NCBI GenBank assembly: GCA_029880855.1
Contig: JAOUNS010000007.1
Span: 1-64,000 of the forward strand
Source of the DNA: Gammaproteobacteria bacterium
GTDB lineage: Bacteria; Pseudomonadota; Gammaproteobacteria; UBA6429; Thiohalophilaceae
Length of the DNA stretch: 64,000 bases
Reading direction: 5' to 3'
The position numbers were made by a program, and so were the translations under genes. Under the pieces are notes generated by a model that was not told the DNA's origin, searched no databases, and saw only the letters and a list, made by a program, of their open reading frames with translations. Numbering within the stretch: position 1 is the stretch's first letter; the number at the start of each line of letters is the position of its first letter. Of the stretch, positions 1 through 12,821 are shown one piece after another.

Positions 1-386
1 CTTCGCCCTTCGGGCCAACCTGCGGTTGTCCAATTTTGCTCACGGCAAAATTGTCGACCACGTTGCCGGTGCTCCAAAATAGTGTGTTGGTTTCATCCTG
101 ATCCCGTCACTAAAAAAATGTTTAGTGTCGGTCTTCAGCGACGGTTCCCGCCGCTTTGCTCAGGGCTTCCTGCCCTTCGCCCTTCGGGCCAACCTGCGGT
201 TGTCCAATTTTGCTCACGGCAAAATTGTCGACCACGTTGCCGGTGCTCCAAAATAGTGTGTTGGTTTCATCCTGATCCCGTCACTAAAAAAATGTTTAGT
301 GCCGGTCTTCAGCGACGGTTCCCGCCGCTTTGCTCAGGGCTTCCTGCCCTTCGCCCTTCGGGCCAACCTGCGGTTGTCCAATTTTT
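1..386. repeat. 174-bp tandem direct repeat (about 2.2 copies visible)
   Basis: A unit of 174 bp recurs head to tail: the segment starting ccttcgggcc occurs at 7, 181 and 355. The copies are almost identical; the visible differences include one base near 129/303. Each full copy carries a perfect 9-bp stem with a 5-nt loop (CAATTTTGC, TCACG, GCAAAATTG). The third copy breaks off inside this stem at about 386, and the array probably continues left of the window. Open frames across the repeats simply reflect the repeat and have no ribosome site, so I do not call them genes. Confidence 0.9.
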
Positions 387-387
387 G

Positions 388-624
388 GCTAATTATACTT
401 ATTAAATATGTTTTGGCCAGAGCCGATAACAAAGGGCATTCCCTTGTCTATTTTCCGGGTTTTGTGACCAAATTACCGACGGGACGGGAGAATACCGCAT
501 GGTTAGCCTTGATGCCAGTAAAATTAGGCCCTATTGTTAGGGTTATGGATTGGGCTTGATATTAGGAACCATTCAGGTATCCTTTAGTCCCAGTTAGCAT
601 GTGAATTTACAAAGAGGATATTAC
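388..624. other. Gene-free leader region of the Bax-inhibitor-like gene
   Basis: This stretch joins the end of the tandem repeat to the start of the next gene. It is AT-rich just after the repeat (390-415), which could hold a promoter, but no convincing -35/-10 pair was found. An AGAGGA ribosome site lies at 613-618. Nothing else is recognisable. Confidence 0.5.
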
Positions 625-1287
625 ATGTACCAGAATGAAAATGTTTTCAGCCGGACTTCAGAGTCGGCTTTGGCAACCAACAAGGTGTTACGTAACACCT
701 ACGCGTTACTCTCCATAACCCTTTTATTCAGCGCAGTAATGGCCTTTGTCGGCGTTGCAATGAAAATTTCTGTATTGACAGCCATCATTGCTGACGTTGT
801 TGCCTTTGTTATCCTGTGGTTTGTTCTGCCACGCACAGCCAATTCCGCTGCCGGTCTTCCGGTGATTTTTGCTTTTACCGGTCTGCTTGGTCTTGGCCTC
901 GGTCCGGTCATCGCACGCTATCTGGCGGTTAACCCCAGCATTGTGATGACAGCCCTGGGTGGTACCGGTGTGATCTTCCTGTCTCTGTCTGCCTATGCCT
1001 TGACCACCAAGCGTGATTTCAGTTTCATGGCCGGTTTCCTGATGGTCGGCATGTTTGTGATTATTGGCGCAGCGATTTTGAACATCTTTATGCAAATCCC
1101 TGTTCTGTCACTGGCTATCAGTGCGGCAGTAATCCTGATCATGAGCGGTTTCATTCTTTATGAAACATCTTCCATCATTAATGGTGGTGAAAGAAACTAT
1201 ATTATGGCAACCGCCAGTCTGTTCCTTTCCATCCTGAATATCTTCACTGCCCTGCTGCGCCTCCTCGGTGCACTGGGTGATGATTAA
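625..1287 (+). CDS. Bax inhibitor-1/YccA (YbhL) family inner-membrane protein
   Basis: A 220-aa protein with seven hydrophobic segments filling almost its whole length, the pattern of the BI-1/YccA/YbhL family. Members are calcium-leak or stress-related membrane proteins, and YccA modulates the FtsH protease in E. coli; which role applies here is not visible. The frame is open from a GTG at 601, but the ATG at 625 has AGAGGA seven bases upstream and fits the family N-terminus (a short polar stretch before the first helix), so I use it. A strong intrinsic terminator follows directly, so the gene is probably monocistronic. Confidence 0.9.
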   Translation: MYQNENVFSRTSESALATNKVLRNTYALLSITLLFSAVMAFVGVAMKISVLTAIIADVVAFVILWFVLPRTANSAAGLPVIFAFTGLLGLGLGPVIARYLAVNPSIVMTALGGTGVIFLSLSAYALTTKRDFSFMAGFLMVGMFVIIGAAILNIFMQIPVLSLAISAAVILIMSGFILYETSSIINGGERNYIMATASLFLSILNIFTALLRLLGALGDD

Positions 1288-1314
1288 TCGGAAGAGAACA
1301 AGTTCGGCTTTATC

Positions 1315-1340
1315 AAGCCCCGAGTAATCGGGGCTTTTTT
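1315..1340 (+). terminator. Rho-independent terminator after the BI-1 family gene
   Basis: Perfect 9-bp stem AAGCCCCGA/TCGGGGCTT with a 4-nt loop (gtaa), followed by a run of T. It sits 27 bases after the stop codon of the BI-1 gene. Confidence 0.92.
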
Positions 1341-1357
1341 ATACCTGGAGAGATTAT

Positions 1358-1537
1358 ATGAGTTTGGAGGCTATACTCGCTGCTGTTCTAATGGGCGGCA
1401 TGTTGGTGTTTATATTCCCCCGCATGCGTGACGCTGTAAAAAACGCACCTAAAGGATCGACGGACGACTGGAAGGCGGCTATTATCCCGATTCTTGGCGT
1501 CATACTGTTTGTTATACTACTGATTAAAATTGTTTAA
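1358..1537 (+). CDS. Small two-helix membrane protein (59 aa)
   Basis: Starts at an ATG preceded by CTGGAGAG, a good ribosome site. The 59-aa product has a hydrophobic N-terminal helix (about residues 4-20), a short charged loop with Arg, Lys and Asp (21-39), and a second hydrophobic helix (about 41-58). I do not recognise a family. It follows the BI-1 terminator by 17 bases, so it probably has its own promoter or depends on read-through. The membrane topology and clean ribosome site argue that it is real; no homologue can be checked here. Confidence 0.55.
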   Translation: MSLEAILAAVLMGGMLVFIFPRMRDAVKNAPKGSTDDWKAAIIPILGVILFVILLIKIV

Positions 1538-1574
1538 CAGACAGTTAAACAATCAGTCAAGTAACACATAACCG

Positions 1575-2606
1575 TCACTGTCCTGCCCATTCCCTCGCGG
1601 CCTGTTCTGCATTATTTACCCGTTCCTGAGTAGGCGGATGTGTCGAGAGAAAGGAAACTTTTACCTTGTTTGCAACGCCTGTATTATAAAGTTTGATCAT
1701 AATGTTGGCAAAATGCGCGGGGGAGATATCCTGAGACTTTAACAAACTGAATGCGAAGTTATCTGCATCAGATTCAAGCTTCTGCGAATAGCTGTTACCG
1801 GTGATAACCGATGCCATGCCGGCAATTCCCAATGCGCTTATATCACCGGTGACCGATGAAATCAGCAGTGCGATAAATGAATCCTGTACCATGGATTTTA
1901 ATGAATGACGATATTCTATATGGCCTATTTCATGCGCCATTACCGCAGCGACTTCATTCATATTTTTCGCAAGATTAACCAATCCATCGGTAACAATAAT
2001 GATGCCGCCGGGCAAGGCGATGGCATTCGCCCCCATGGACGGAGAACGCCTGAACTCAAGTCGATAGGCCTTTTCGTGCGGCAGTCCTCTGCGTAACTTG
2101 TTAAATTTACCCAGTACTTTCTTTTTGACATCCGGCGCCAGATTTGACGGTAACATTATTTTCAATTCATCCAGAGCTGCCAACGTCTTTTCACCCATCT
2201 CGACTTCTGCTTCGATGGAGATATTTTCTACGATAAGTTCTGCTGCTTTGGGTATGCCGGTAAAGTAACCCCACTGCAGAATGAAGAGCATTAAAGCGAT
2301 ACCCAATACAGCAAAACCAACCATGGACTCCAGCCAGGCAACCACGGCTTCAGTTTTTTCCTGTTTAAATTGATCCAGTTCTTCGCTGTCTTCACATTGA
2401 AACTGCCCGCCATTGGGAAATTGAATAAAACGTTTCGCTCCGGCAATTCTCGGAGAGACCAGAAGCTCATCCGGTTGACAGGATACTGTTTCATTCTCTG
2501 TTAACAGCACAACGCCGCCTGCATGTGCCTGCAATGTGGCTGTCTGGCCGGTCGGCCGATTGCCATCGAAGTATTCTCCGATCTTGTTAATGGATGATTC
2601 AATCAT
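1575..2606 (-). CDS. M48 family membrane zinc metalloprotease
   Basis: A 343-aa protein with a transmembrane helix at about 96-112 and an M48 peptidase domain in its C-terminal half. The zinc motif HEIGH is at 225-229, the third ligand is likely Glu278 in the ESDAD motif, and the late STHPPTQERV motif (about 321-330) is typical of the family. M48 enzymes (HtpX, BepA, LoiP types) degrade damaged membrane or envelope proteins. Its ATG overlaps the stop of the upstream DUF898 gene (ATGA), so the two are translationally coupled. The N-terminal 90 residues before the helix lie outside the peptidase domain and have no assigned function. Confidence 0.9.
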   Translation of the reverse strand: MIESSINKIGEYFDGNRPTGQTATLQAHAGGVVLLTENETVSCQPDELLVSPRIAGAKRFIQFPNGGQFQCEDSEELDQFKQEKTEAVVAWLESMVGFAVLGIALMLFILQWGYFTGIPKAAELIVENISIEAEVEMGEKTLAALDELKIMLPSNLAPDVKKKVLGKFNKLRRGLPHEKAYRLEFRRSPSMGANAIALPGGIIIVTDGLVNLAKNMNEVAAVMAHEIGHIEYRHSLKSMVQDSFIALLISSVTGDISALGIAGMASVITGNSYSQKLESDADNFAFSLLKSQDISPAHFANIMIKLYNTGVANKVKVSFLSTHPPTQERVNNAEQAAREWAGQ

Positions 2607-4024
2607 AGCGACAAATCTATATCAAATAACTCACTCACTTCGGCACCGGCTGCATGTGTATCAGCACTGGTTGTTCCCTGAAATACATCAAGCTCACCTT
2701 TTATTTCAGCGCGCAGATGTTCAGCACGATATTTCAACACCCGTATCTTGGCCCAGGGGATTAACAACCCTAATGAAAAAATGATTGCAAGCGCGTTTGT
2801 TACATACAGTTTGATGTAGTCTCTGGCCTTAACGATACTTTCAAATCGCAACGGACCAATCACAAGATGATTCCAAATCAGATTGATATTACGCGCCTGA
2901 ACATAGGCATAGCCTGCAAAATATCCGAGATACAAGGGCACAACGGTGATAAACATCTGTACTTCACTGGCCTGCCCCTGAAACACGGTCTCTTTTAGTG
3001 CCATGGCTGCGATAACAATAACAATGGAAACACCGGCAACCACAAAACCGGATATAAAATAGATGAGAAAAAAATCCATCCCCCATACCGATAACTCGGC
3101 ATGTTGGCCGCCAAATACTGTATGTTGTGCGATATAGCGTTTAACTCGGGCAAACCACATGGCAAAGAAGAGAGAAAGTATACCGAACACAGCAGCAAGT
3201 ACTTGAGGATTGGTCTCCTGTAATATCAGCCCTGTCACTATTGCAACCGGCACAATGCCGCCAAAATAGAGCGCATTAAAGGCACTGCCGTACGTTCCAT
3301 CAAAATCCAGCGTCATATTACGCCACGCTGAATTTCGCGAGTTAAATGCAGATGAACGAATGACAATCCATGGAAAGAGGAAAAATCCGATAGCAATGAC
3401 ATAAGGCATCAGGTACTGGAACAAATGCGAGCTGAGGTACCAAATCAAAAACAGAATCGCGGCGATGATCCGTCCCTTGAGGATTGGAATCGGTTGACCG
3501 CGGTATTCGAATGGCGTGCCATCCAGCAAAGTGTGTGAATAAAAGTAGCGCTTCTTGCGTACCTTGGCCCAGGGAGAAAATAACCCCAGAGTAATGATCG
3601 TCAAACACAGGTTTACGGCCCAGATACGAAAATATTCCATTGCCGTACCGGTAAATGCGATATCAAGATATTTTGTTTCAACTTGAGGAGGGATTTCGAT
3701 GGCGACTGTCGTATCTATCAAGTCGATAGGTGTGGGGTTCCCCTCAGTGGCCGCTTCTCTCAGGATAGTAACAATACGCAGCGGACATTCGTGGTATTTG
3801 GCATATTCCAGGGCTGTTTTGCCGCCCTCTTTTCTCGCATTGATATTCACACCACCGGAAAATATAGCCAGGATTTTTTCCAATGCATCGTATGGTTTGC
3901 CGTTACTCAGCAGGATCGCTTCAAACAAGGCATCGTTGCGCTCATCCCATGGGGCGTTTGGATCGATATAAACGCGACTGTAATCGTTTTGTTTGCTGAA
4001 TTTACTTTCAGAATCACCGGCCAT
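2603..4024 (-). CDS. DUF898 (YjgN-like) multi-pass membrane protein with ankyrin-like N-terminus
   Basis: A 473-aa protein. Residues about 15-95 are soluble and contain an ankyrin-like stretch (GVNINARKEGGKTALEYA). The rest carries two tandem repeats of the YjgN unit, recognisable by FTG-x-YFRIW...TLGLFSPWAKVRKKRYFYSHTLLDG near 128-180 and a related LGLLIPWAKIRVLKYR near 430. Function of the family is unknown. A DUF898 gene followed by an M48 peptidase is a recurrent pair, and here the two overlap by four bases. A perfect palindrome lies about 100 bases upstream and could be its operator. Confidence 0.85.
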   Translation of the reverse strand: MAGDSESKFSKQNDYSRVYIDPNAPWDERNDALFEAILLSNGKPYDALEKILAIFSGGVNINARKEGGKTALEYAKYHECPLRIVTILREAATEGNPTPIDLIDTTVAIEIPPQVETKYLDIAFTGTAMEYFRIWAVNLCLTIITLGLFSPWAKVRKKRYFYSHTLLDGTPFEYRGQPIPILKGRIIAAILFLIWYLSSHLFQYLMPYVIAIGFFLFPWIVIRSSAFNSRNSAWRNMTLDFDGTYGSAFNALYFGGIVPVAIVTGLILQETNPQVLAAVFGILSLFFAMWFARVKRYIAQHTVFGGQHAELSVWGMDFFLIYFISGFVVAGVSIVIVIAAMALKETVFQGQASEVQMFITVVPLYLGYFAGYAYVQARNINLIWNHLVIGPLRFESIVKARDYIKLYVTNALAIIFSLGLLIPWAKIRVLKYRAEHLRAEIKGELDVFQGTTSADTHAAGAEVSELFDIDLSL

Positions 4025-4122
4025 GTGAATGATATACGAATAGAACCTGGAAACAGTTGTTCATACCCTGCCCCTGGTTTTTCCCCCTAAAGATGATGTG
4101 ATGTATAGACCGGATTAAACAT

Positions 4123-4142
4123 TTGACTCACCAGTGAGTCAA
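4123..4142. promoter_or_regulatory. Perfect palindrome, candidate TetR-type operator
   Basis: TTGACTCAC-CA-GTGAGTCAA: 9-bp arms with a 2-bp centre. It lies between the divergently placed DUF898 start (99 bases away) and the serS end. The size and symmetry are those of a dimeric repressor site. No TetR-like gene is in the window. Confidence 0.5.
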
Positions 4143-4232
4143 CCCTGTTTCCCTGTGAAGTGTCTTCACACTCCGTTTTATTTCATGAACGGCTGTTTGT
4201 TGTTCAAATCTTATACAGGTTGACACAGAAAC

Positions 4233-4281
4233 AGCGTGATGTACCTGTCGCCTTGCAGGCGCTGACAGATAACATCACGCT
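4233..4281 (-). terminator. Long hairpin downstream of serS, candidate terminator or 3' UTR structure
   Basis: Outer arms AGCGTGATGT and ACATCACGCT are perfectly complementary over 10 bp. Inside them CTGTC/GACAG and GCC/GGC pair further. It starts 21 bases past the serS stop. No T run follows on the minus strand, so it may be a processing or mRNA-stability element rather than a simple terminator. Confidence 0.5.
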
Positions 4282-4301
4282 AAAGATATTTTGGCGCTGG
4301 A

Positions 4302-5904
<1,603 letters not shown>

Positions 5905-5908
<4 letters not shown>

Positions 5909-6279
5909 AATTGTCTTCCCATTATTACGCCGAGCCAGGTTGCCAGAATACAGCAAACAACACTGATGATTATATTCACGAACGCCTTGGTGATTGCGCC
6001 GTCCTGAAGCAAGTTTAGTGTCTCAATCGAAAAGGTCGAGAAGGTGGTAAATGCCCCCAAAAATCCTACCAGGATCAGGGCGCGCCATTCCGGTCCCAGA
6101 CTGCTGCGCTCGATCAGGGTGACAAATAAAAACCCCATCACCAATGATCCGATCACGTTGACGCTCAATGTGCCATAGGGAAAATCACGACCCAGCACTT
6201 TGTGTACACCGGTGGAAACAAGAAAACGCATGACCGCACCAAGGGCGCCGCCGATGGCGATGTAAACAATTTGCATCAT
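5905..6279 (-). CDS. crcB: CrcB fluoride ion channel (Fluc)
   Basis: A 124-aa four-helix membrane protein that exports fluoride as an antiparallel dimer. Diagnostic motifs are seen: [10 protein letters not shown] at the N-terminus, [17 protein letters not shown], and [15 protein letters not shown], which holds the Phe/Thr residues lining the pore. It overlaps rarA by four bases upstream and the DUF190 gene downstream. No fluoride riboswitch is seen because it is transcribed from within the rarA operon. Confidence 0.95.
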
Positions 6280-7616
6280 TTGGTTTTGCCGGCCTTTCTG
6301 TCCAGTTCGCGCAGATAAGCGAGTTTATCGGCTATCTTGATCTCCAATCCCCTCGGTACGGGATCATAATATGTTTGCTCACCTATTTCTTCCGGAAAAT
6401 AGCTTTCACCGGCCGCATAGGCCTCCGGCTCGTCATGGGCGTAGCGATACGCTTTGCCGTAGCCCAACTCTTTCATCAGTTTGGTCGGAGCGTTGCGCAG
6501 GTGAATCGGCACCTCCACAGAACCGAATTCCCGCGCAGCAGCCATGGCTTTGTGGTAGGCCGTATAAACTGCGTTGCTTTTGGGGGCACAGGCCAGGTAG
6601 ACCACAGCCTGAGCGATGGCCAGCTCGCCTTCAGGGCTGCCCAATCTTTCCTGCACATCCCAGGCATTCAGGCACAAAGTGATGGCTCGGGGATCGGCAT
6701 TGCCGATATCCTCACTGGCCATGCGGACGACCCGCCGGGCCAGATAGACGGGATCACAACCGCCATCCAGCATGCGACACAACCAGTACAAAGCGGCATC
6801 CGGGTCTGAGCCACGGACTGATTTGTGTAAAGCGGAAATTTGGTCATAGAAGGCTTCGCCCTGTTTGTCGAAACGGCGCAGACCACCGCTGATGACCTCG
6901 GCCAGGGCGGCGTCCGTAATCAGCTTTTTATCCCCCTCCACCATTTCCACCAGGATCTCCAGCAGATTGAGTACCCGCCGGGCATCGCCATCTGCCGCCC
7001 TGGCAAGTTGTCGGCGCAGGCCTTCCTCCATCACCACACCCTGATGACCCAGCCCCCGATCGGCATCCACCAGTGCCCGGTCGATGACCGCCATTAACTC
7101 TTCTTCGCTCAGGGATTTAAGGACATAGACCCGGGCCCGGGACAACAAAGCGTTGTTGAGTTCAAAAGAGGGATTTTCCGTGGTCGCCCCAATGAAGGTC
7201 ACCGTGCCATCTTCCACATAGGGCAGAAAGGCATCCTGTTGGGATTTATTGAATCGATGCACCTCATCCACAAACAGCACACTGCTGCGTTGGTGTTGCT
7301 GCTGCTCCAGCCTGGCCTGATCAATGGCCTGACGGATCTCCTTCACCCCGGAGAGAACTGCCGAGATGGATAAAAATTGAGCATTACACCGTGTCGCAAT
7401 CATTCTGGCCAGGGTGGTCTTGCCGGTCCCCGGTGGGCCCCAGAAGATCATCGAATGGAGTTTGCCGGCATCCACCGCTTGTTGCAGGGGTTTATCCTTG
7501 CCCAATAAATGGGATTGACCAAAGAAGCCGGCCAGGTCCGACGGCCGCATCCGATCCGCCAATGGGCGCCAACCCCTGGCTGAGTCGTTGGCAAACAGAT
7601 CCTGGTTGTTCGACAT
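6276..7616 (-). CDS. rarA: Replication-associated recombination protein A (AAA+ ATPase)
   Basis: A 446-aa AAA+ ATPase of the RarA/MgsA/WRNIP1 family that acts at stalled replication forks. Walker [10 protein letters not shown] (about 60-68), Walker [12 protein letters not shown] (about 114-124), sensor 1 [21 protein letters not shown] and the C-terminal tetramerisation region are intact, and the length is usual. It lies between lolA and serS as in E. coli and overlaps crcB, which is an addition to that order. Confidence 0.96.
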   Translation of the reverse strand: MSNNQDLFANDSARGWRPLADRMRPSDLAGFFGQSHLLGKDKPLQQAVDAGKLHSMIFWGPPGTGKTTLARMIATRCNAQFLSISAVLSGVKEIRQAIDQARLEQQQHQRSSVLFVDEVHRFNKSQQDAFLPYVEDGTVTFIGATTENPSFELNNALLSRARVYVLKSLSEEELMAVIDRALVDADRGLGHQGVVMEEGLRRQLARAADGDARRVLNLLEILVEMVEGDKKLITDAALAEVISGGLRRFDKQGEAFYDQISALHKSVRGSDPDAALYWLCRMLDGGCDPVYLARRVVRMASEDIGNADPRAITLCLNAWDVQERLGSPEGELAIAQAVVYLACAPKSNAVYTAYHKAMAAAREFGSVEVPIHLRNAPTKLMKELGYGKAYRYAHDEPEAYAAGESYFPEEIGEQTYYDPVPRGLEIKIADKLAYLRELDRKAGKTK

Positions 7617-7624
7617 GGGCGGAA

Positions 7625-8233
7625 CTATTCTTGAATGATATCCACACCATCAGGCGGGGTAAATGTAAACGTCTTTGCCGGGATCGATGAATTGTACTTC
7701 ATGTTCGTGAAGGTCAATCGACTGAATTGACCGAAGCTGTCTTTCAACTCCATGTGAAGAAGCTGCTTGTCCTTAAAGGCCAGGCGGATTTGTTCGAAAT
7801 TGGTGTCCTGGCGCTTGGGCGTCAGCAGGTACCAGTTCTGGCCATCCCATTTTCCCTGTGATTCCACCGTGTAATCCGTCTCCAGTCGTTTGGGGTTGCT
7901 CAACACCATGGCCGGGGTGTTGGTCAATACCTCACCCTGTGGCTTGATGATGACCTGCTCCAGGTCCTGGTCGTAGGAGATAAGCTGCTTGCCATCAGCT
8001 ATGTAGATCTGGCTATAGGGTTCAAGGTAATCGAGTCGGAACTTGTCCGGGCTGACAACATACAGCCTGCCTTTACTGACCTGTTCTCTGGTTGTCCCGG
8101 TTACCATGGTCTGGGTGAAACCCGCCTCGATAGTCTTCACACCGGCAAAGTAGCTGTCGAGCTTGCCTGCCATGAGTTGCAGGGGAAACAGGCCCAGGCT
8201 GAGCACAAGGATAGAGGTAATCGTCTTGGTCAA
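7625..8233 (-). CDS. lolA: Outer-membrane lipoprotein carrier protein LolA
   Basis: A 202-aa periplasmic chaperone that takes lipoproteins from LolCDE to LolB. A signal peptide ends near residue 22 (LQLMA), followed by the LolA fold: [53 protein letters not shown] and [28 protein letters not shown]. The start codon is TTG; the next in-frame ATG would remove the signal peptide, and AAGGTGG lies at the right distance upstream. It sits between ftsK and rarA, the conserved place. Confidence 0.95.
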   Translation of the reverse strand: MTKTITSILVLSLGLFPLQLMAGKLDSYFAGVKTIEAGFTQTMVTGTTREQVSKGRLYVVSPDKFRLDYLEPYSQIYIADGKQLISYDQDLEQVIIKPQGEVLTNTPAMVLSNPKRLETDYTVESQGKWDGQNWYLLTPKRQDTNFEQIRLAFKDKQLLHMELKDSFGQFSRLTFTNMKYNSSIPAKTFTFTPPDGVDIIQE

Positions 8234-8255
8234 AATATAACCACCTTCTTATACA

Positions 8256-10562
8256 CTAATCATTGACGGGTGGCGGGGCCAACACTTCCCGGGAGCCATT
8301 GGCTTCCAGGGGACCCACCACACCCGCTTGTTCCATGGCTTCAACCATACGGGCTGCGCGGTTATAGCCGATTCTGAGGCGTCTCTGAACGCCGGAAATG
8401 GAGGCCTTGCGCGTTTCTGTCACAAGACGAACCGCCTCATCATATAACGGATCAGATTCTGCGGTTTCCATATCGCCGCCGACAGCAACATTTCCTGACT
8501 CTTCTGCACCACCTTCGAGAATTTCATCAAGATATTGCGGACCGGCCGTGGCCTTCAAATGATCCACCACTTTATGCACTTCATGATCTGCCACAAATGC
8601 ACCATGAACGCGCATGGGCACCGCAATACCGCCAGGGAGATAAAGCATGTCACCGTGGCCCAAAAGCTGCTCGGCACCCATTTGATCCAAAATGGTGCGA
8701 GAATCAATTCGTGATGAAACCTGGAAAGCGATACGGCACGGAATGTTGGATTTGATCAAACCGGTGAGCACATCCACCGAGGGTCGCTGGGTCGCCAGAA
8801 TCAGATGGATACCCGAGGCACGGGCCTTCTGGGCCAGACGGGCGATCAGCTCCTCGACCTTCTTGCCGACCACCATCATCATGTCGGCCAGCTCGTCCAC
8901 AACGACGACAATATAAGGCATGGTTTCCAGCTTCGCGGGGGGTTCCGGATTCTCCGGTTTGTGGAGTGGATCCAGGAGCGGTTTTTTCGCCGCAATAGCC
9001 TCTTCTATCTTACGGTTAAAACCGGCAATGTTTCTCACTTTCATGGCGGCCATGAGCCGATAGCGTCGATCCATTTCAACCACGCACCAGCGGAGTGCAT
9101 TAGCCGCCTCCTTCATGTCCGTGACCACCGGTGTCAGCAGATGCGGGATGCCGTCGTAGATAGAAAGCTCCAGCATTTTGGGGTCGATCATGATCAGGCG
9201 GACTTCGCTGGGCCGGGCATTATATAAGAGACTCAGGATCATGGCGTTCAGGGCAACCGATTTGCCCGCCCCGGTGGTACCCGCCACCAGCAAGTGTGGC
9301 ATTCGGCCCAGATCGGCGACGACCGGCACTCCGCTGATATCCTTGCCCAGGGCAAGGGTGATTGGCGACTTGGCTTCCTCAAACTGGCTGGAGCGCAGTG
9401 TCTCACTAAGCCGGACTGTCTCCCTAAACTCATTGGGTATCTCCAGACCAACCGTGGGCTTGCCGGGGATAACCTCGACAACCCGCACACTGATGGCTGA
9501 CAGGGAACGAGCCAGGTCCTTGGCCAGGTTGGTAATCTGGCTGACCTTGACCCCCGGCGCAGGCTGTAATTCATAACGTGTGATAACCGGGCCCGGGTTA
9601 ACGGCGACAACCTGTACCTCGACACCAAAGTCAGCCAGCTTCATTTCCAATGTGCGGGAGATAGCCTGCAGGGACTCTTCAGAAATCTGATGACCGGTCT
9701 CTTCCGGTTCATCGAGGATGGAGAGCGGTGGCAGTTCCGCGTCCCCATCACTTTTGAATAAGGGGACCTGACGTTCCGCCTGTTCACGTTGACTGGCAAC
9801 TGGCTGTTTTTTAACCACCGGTTCAATCTTGGGCGGAATCCGTTTTTGTTGTTTCACCTGCTGTTGTTGAGTCTTGACCTGGAAGGTGACTTTGTGGCGT
9901 TTTTTCGCCCGCAGATTCTGGTAACGTTCATTGAGATTGGAAACCCAACTCTGCACCGTGTACCAGCTGTTCAAGGTCAGCTCACCCACCACATCCATCA
10001 ACTTGATCCAGGAGAGGTGAATGAACAGCGTTACGCCACTGAGAAATAACGCCAATAAAAGCAGGGTTGCACCCAGATAGTTGAAGGTGGTTAGCATGGT
10101 GTGGCCCACCAGATCACCCAGAATTCCCCCACCGTTTACCGGCAAATTGGCGGCGGTATTGGCGATGTGCAAGCCGGCCAGTCCACACCCGGCAGCCATG
10201 GTGACAATGAAACCGAGGGTGCGGAGTTTGACCTCACGGGGATCAAAGACTTTGGTTTCGTTCCGGCCGATGTAAAGCTTGTATCCCACATAGGCCACCA
10301 TGCAGGGAAACAGATAGGCCAGATAGCCGAACAGGGTCAGGAAGATATCCGCCAACCAGGCACCAAACGGACCGCCCAGATTGCGTACCTTGCCGGTGCC
10401 GGTCTGAGACCAGCCGGGATCACTCATGTTATAACTGGCCAGCGCGACCAGGAAATAGACAGCGATGAAGCCAAAAATAAACAGGGCACCCTCGCGGAGG
10501 GCCCTGACCAGATGATCCGCCAATGGTGTTGATTTGGTATTTTTCTCTTTTGCCTGACTCAA
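8256..10562 (-). CDS. ftsK: DNA translocase FtsK
   Basis: A 768-aa septal DNA pump that helps resolve and segregate chromosomes at division. The N-terminal 200 residues hold four to five membrane helices. A short linker (about 215-290, basic and Gln-rich) replaces the very long linker of E. coli FtsK, as is common outside Enterobacteria. The motor has Walker [10 protein letters not shown] (about 433-441) and Walker [12 protein letters not shown]. The C-terminal winged-helix gamma domain (about 700-760, [23 protein letters not shown]) recognises KOPS. The start is TTG with the sequence MSQAKEK. Confidence 0.96.
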   Translation of the reverse strand: MSQAKEKNTKSTPLADHLVRALREGALFIFGFIAVYFLVALASYNMSDPGWSQTGTGKVRNLGGPFGAWLADIFLTLFGYLAYLFPCMVAYVGYKLYIGRNETKVFDPREVKLRTLGFIVTMAAGCGLAGLHIANTAANLPVNGGGILGDLVGHTMLTTFNYLGATLLLLALFLSGVTLFIHLSWIKLMDVVGELTLNSWYTVQSWVSNLNERYQNLRAKKRHKVTFQVKTQQQQVKQQKRIPPKIEPVVKKQPVASQREQAERQVPLFKSDGDAELPPLSILDEPEETGHQISEESLQAISRTLEMKLADFGVEVQVVAVNPGPVITRYELQPAPGVKVSQITNLAKDLARSLSAISVRVVEVIPGKPTVGLEIPNEFRETVRLSETLRSSQFEEAKSPITLALGKDISGVPVVADLGRMPHLLVAGTTGAGKSVALNAMILSLLYNARPSEVRLIMIDPKMLELSIYDGIPHLLTPVVTDMKEAANALRWCVVEMDRRYRLMAAMKVRNIAGFNRKIEEAIAAKKPLLDPLHKPENPEPPAKLETMPYIVVVVDELADMMMVVGKKVEELIARLAQKARASGIHLILATQRPSVDVLTGLIKSNIPCRIAFQVSSRIDSRTILDQMGAEQLLGHGDMLYLPGGIAVPMRVHGAFVADHEVHKVVDHLKATAGPQYLDEILEGGAEESGNVAVGGDMETAESDPLYDEAVRLVTETRKASISGVQRRLRIGYNRAARMVEAMEQAGVVGPLEANGSREVLAPPPVND

Positions 10563-10623
10563 AAGTTAATCTACTTTATTAATAAACACACCCAAGCTAA
10601 TAAATTTATTAGCAAATTTCAAC

Positions 10624-11685
10624 CTACAACAGCTTTTGCAGCGCCGGATGGACAATCTTACCAGCTTTCACATTAATACCGCTGGCCAAATCCGGCTCTT
10701 TTTGCCAGTTGTCGGCAGTTAATCGCAATATGTAGGGGATCAGGGCGGCCGATAATGCCTGGGAGGCGGTACGGGGTACGGCACCCGGCATGTTGGTTAC
10801 ACCGAAATGGACCACCCCTTCCCAGACATAGGTTGGCTGTTCATAGTTGGTTGGTCGGGTCGTTTCAATACAACCACCCTGATCGACAGAAATGTCGATA
10901 ATCACGCTGCCCGGTTTCATCTGTTTCACCGTCTCTGCACTCACCAGATGAGGGGCGCGTTCACCGGTGATTAGCACGGCACCGATTAATAAATCCGCAT
11001 CAAGCACATGGTCTTTGATGGCCTGCGCAAATGGATGCAATGCCGTCACATTGGGACCCAGACTGCGTAAAGCTGTCAGTTTTTCCCGACCGGGATCAAA
11101 CACGGTCACCTCGGCACCCATGGCCTGGGCCATGACAGCGGCATTGGCGCCGGCCACCCCGCCACCCAGGATCACCACCTTCCCCCTGTCGGTCCCCGGT
11201 AATCCACCCAACAGCACACCCCGACCACCCTGAGGTTGGTGCAATAAATGGGTGCCGATCTGGACCGACAGGCGGCCGGCGATATCGCTCATGGGTGCCA
11301 GCAGTGGCAAGGTGTGGTTCTTCTCCAGGGTTTCGAAGGCCACCCCGGTGACGCCAATCTCCAGCAAGGCCTTCATCAGATCAGTGGCAGCAGCAAGATG
11401 CAGATAGGAAAACAACAAATGGTCTGCGCGCAGTAAGGATAATTCGGCCGCCTGCGGTTCCTTTACCTTCACGATCATCTCGGCGGTATCGTAGAGACTT
11501 TTCGCATCCGGCAGGACCTTGACCCCCAAGTGTTGATAGGCTTCGTCTTCATAACCACTCAATTTACCTGCCATCGTTTCCAGATAAACTTCGTGGCCAT
11601 GTTTGACCAGTTCTGCTGCCGCTTCCGGGATCAGTGCCACCCGGCCTTCAAGAATTTTGATTTCGCGTGGAATGCCAATGCGCAT
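10624..11685 (-). CDS. ald: Alanine dehydrogenase
   Basis: A 353-aa NAD-dependent enzyme that interconverts L-alanine and pyruvate plus ammonia. The start MRIGIPREIKILEGRVALIP is the family N-terminus, so the frame upstream to 11778 is not used. A Rossmann motif VVILGGGVAGANAA (about 165-178) and the catalytic region around His and Lys in the N-terminal domain are present. It is slightly shorter than the 370-residue norm. It lies divergent from trxB, where Enterobacteria carry lrp; Lrp-type regulators respond to Leu and Ala, so the swap is suggestive but may be chance. Confidence 0.93.
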   Translation of the reverse strand: MRIGIPREIKILEGRVALIPEAAAELVKHGHEVYLETMAGKLSGYEDEAYQHLGVKVLPDAKSLYDTAEMIVKVKEPQAAELSLLRADHLLFSYLHLAAATDLMKALLEIGVTGVAFETLEKNHTLPLLAPMSDIAGRLSVQIGTHLLHQPQGGRGVLLGGLPGTDRGKVVILGGGVAGANAAVMAQAMGAEVTVFDPGREKLTALRSLGPNVTALHPFAQAIKDHVLDADLLIGAVLITGERAPHLVSAETVKQMKPGSVIIDISVDQGGCIETTRPTNYEQPTYVWEGVVHFGVTNMPGAVPRTASQALSAALIPYILRLTADNWQKEPDLASGINVKAGKIVHPALQKLL

Positions 11686-11802
11686 AATGTTTGCTTTACC
11701 CTTATCGTTGCTTTCCGTACCATTACCACATTTGACGGGTCCTGCACAGCAAGCGGACCCGCTCTGTTTTAATGTCACACATTTGCTGTGAATTTTGTAT
11801 GA

Positions 11803-12783
<981 letters not shown>

Positions 12784-12821
12784 CGCGCAGTAAGCATGTC
12801 GAATTGAGCAACGATACCATT

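Noticed and set aside
82-559. Open frames across the tandem repeat
   Set aside because: They repeat the same peptide with the DNA repeat and have no ribosome site.
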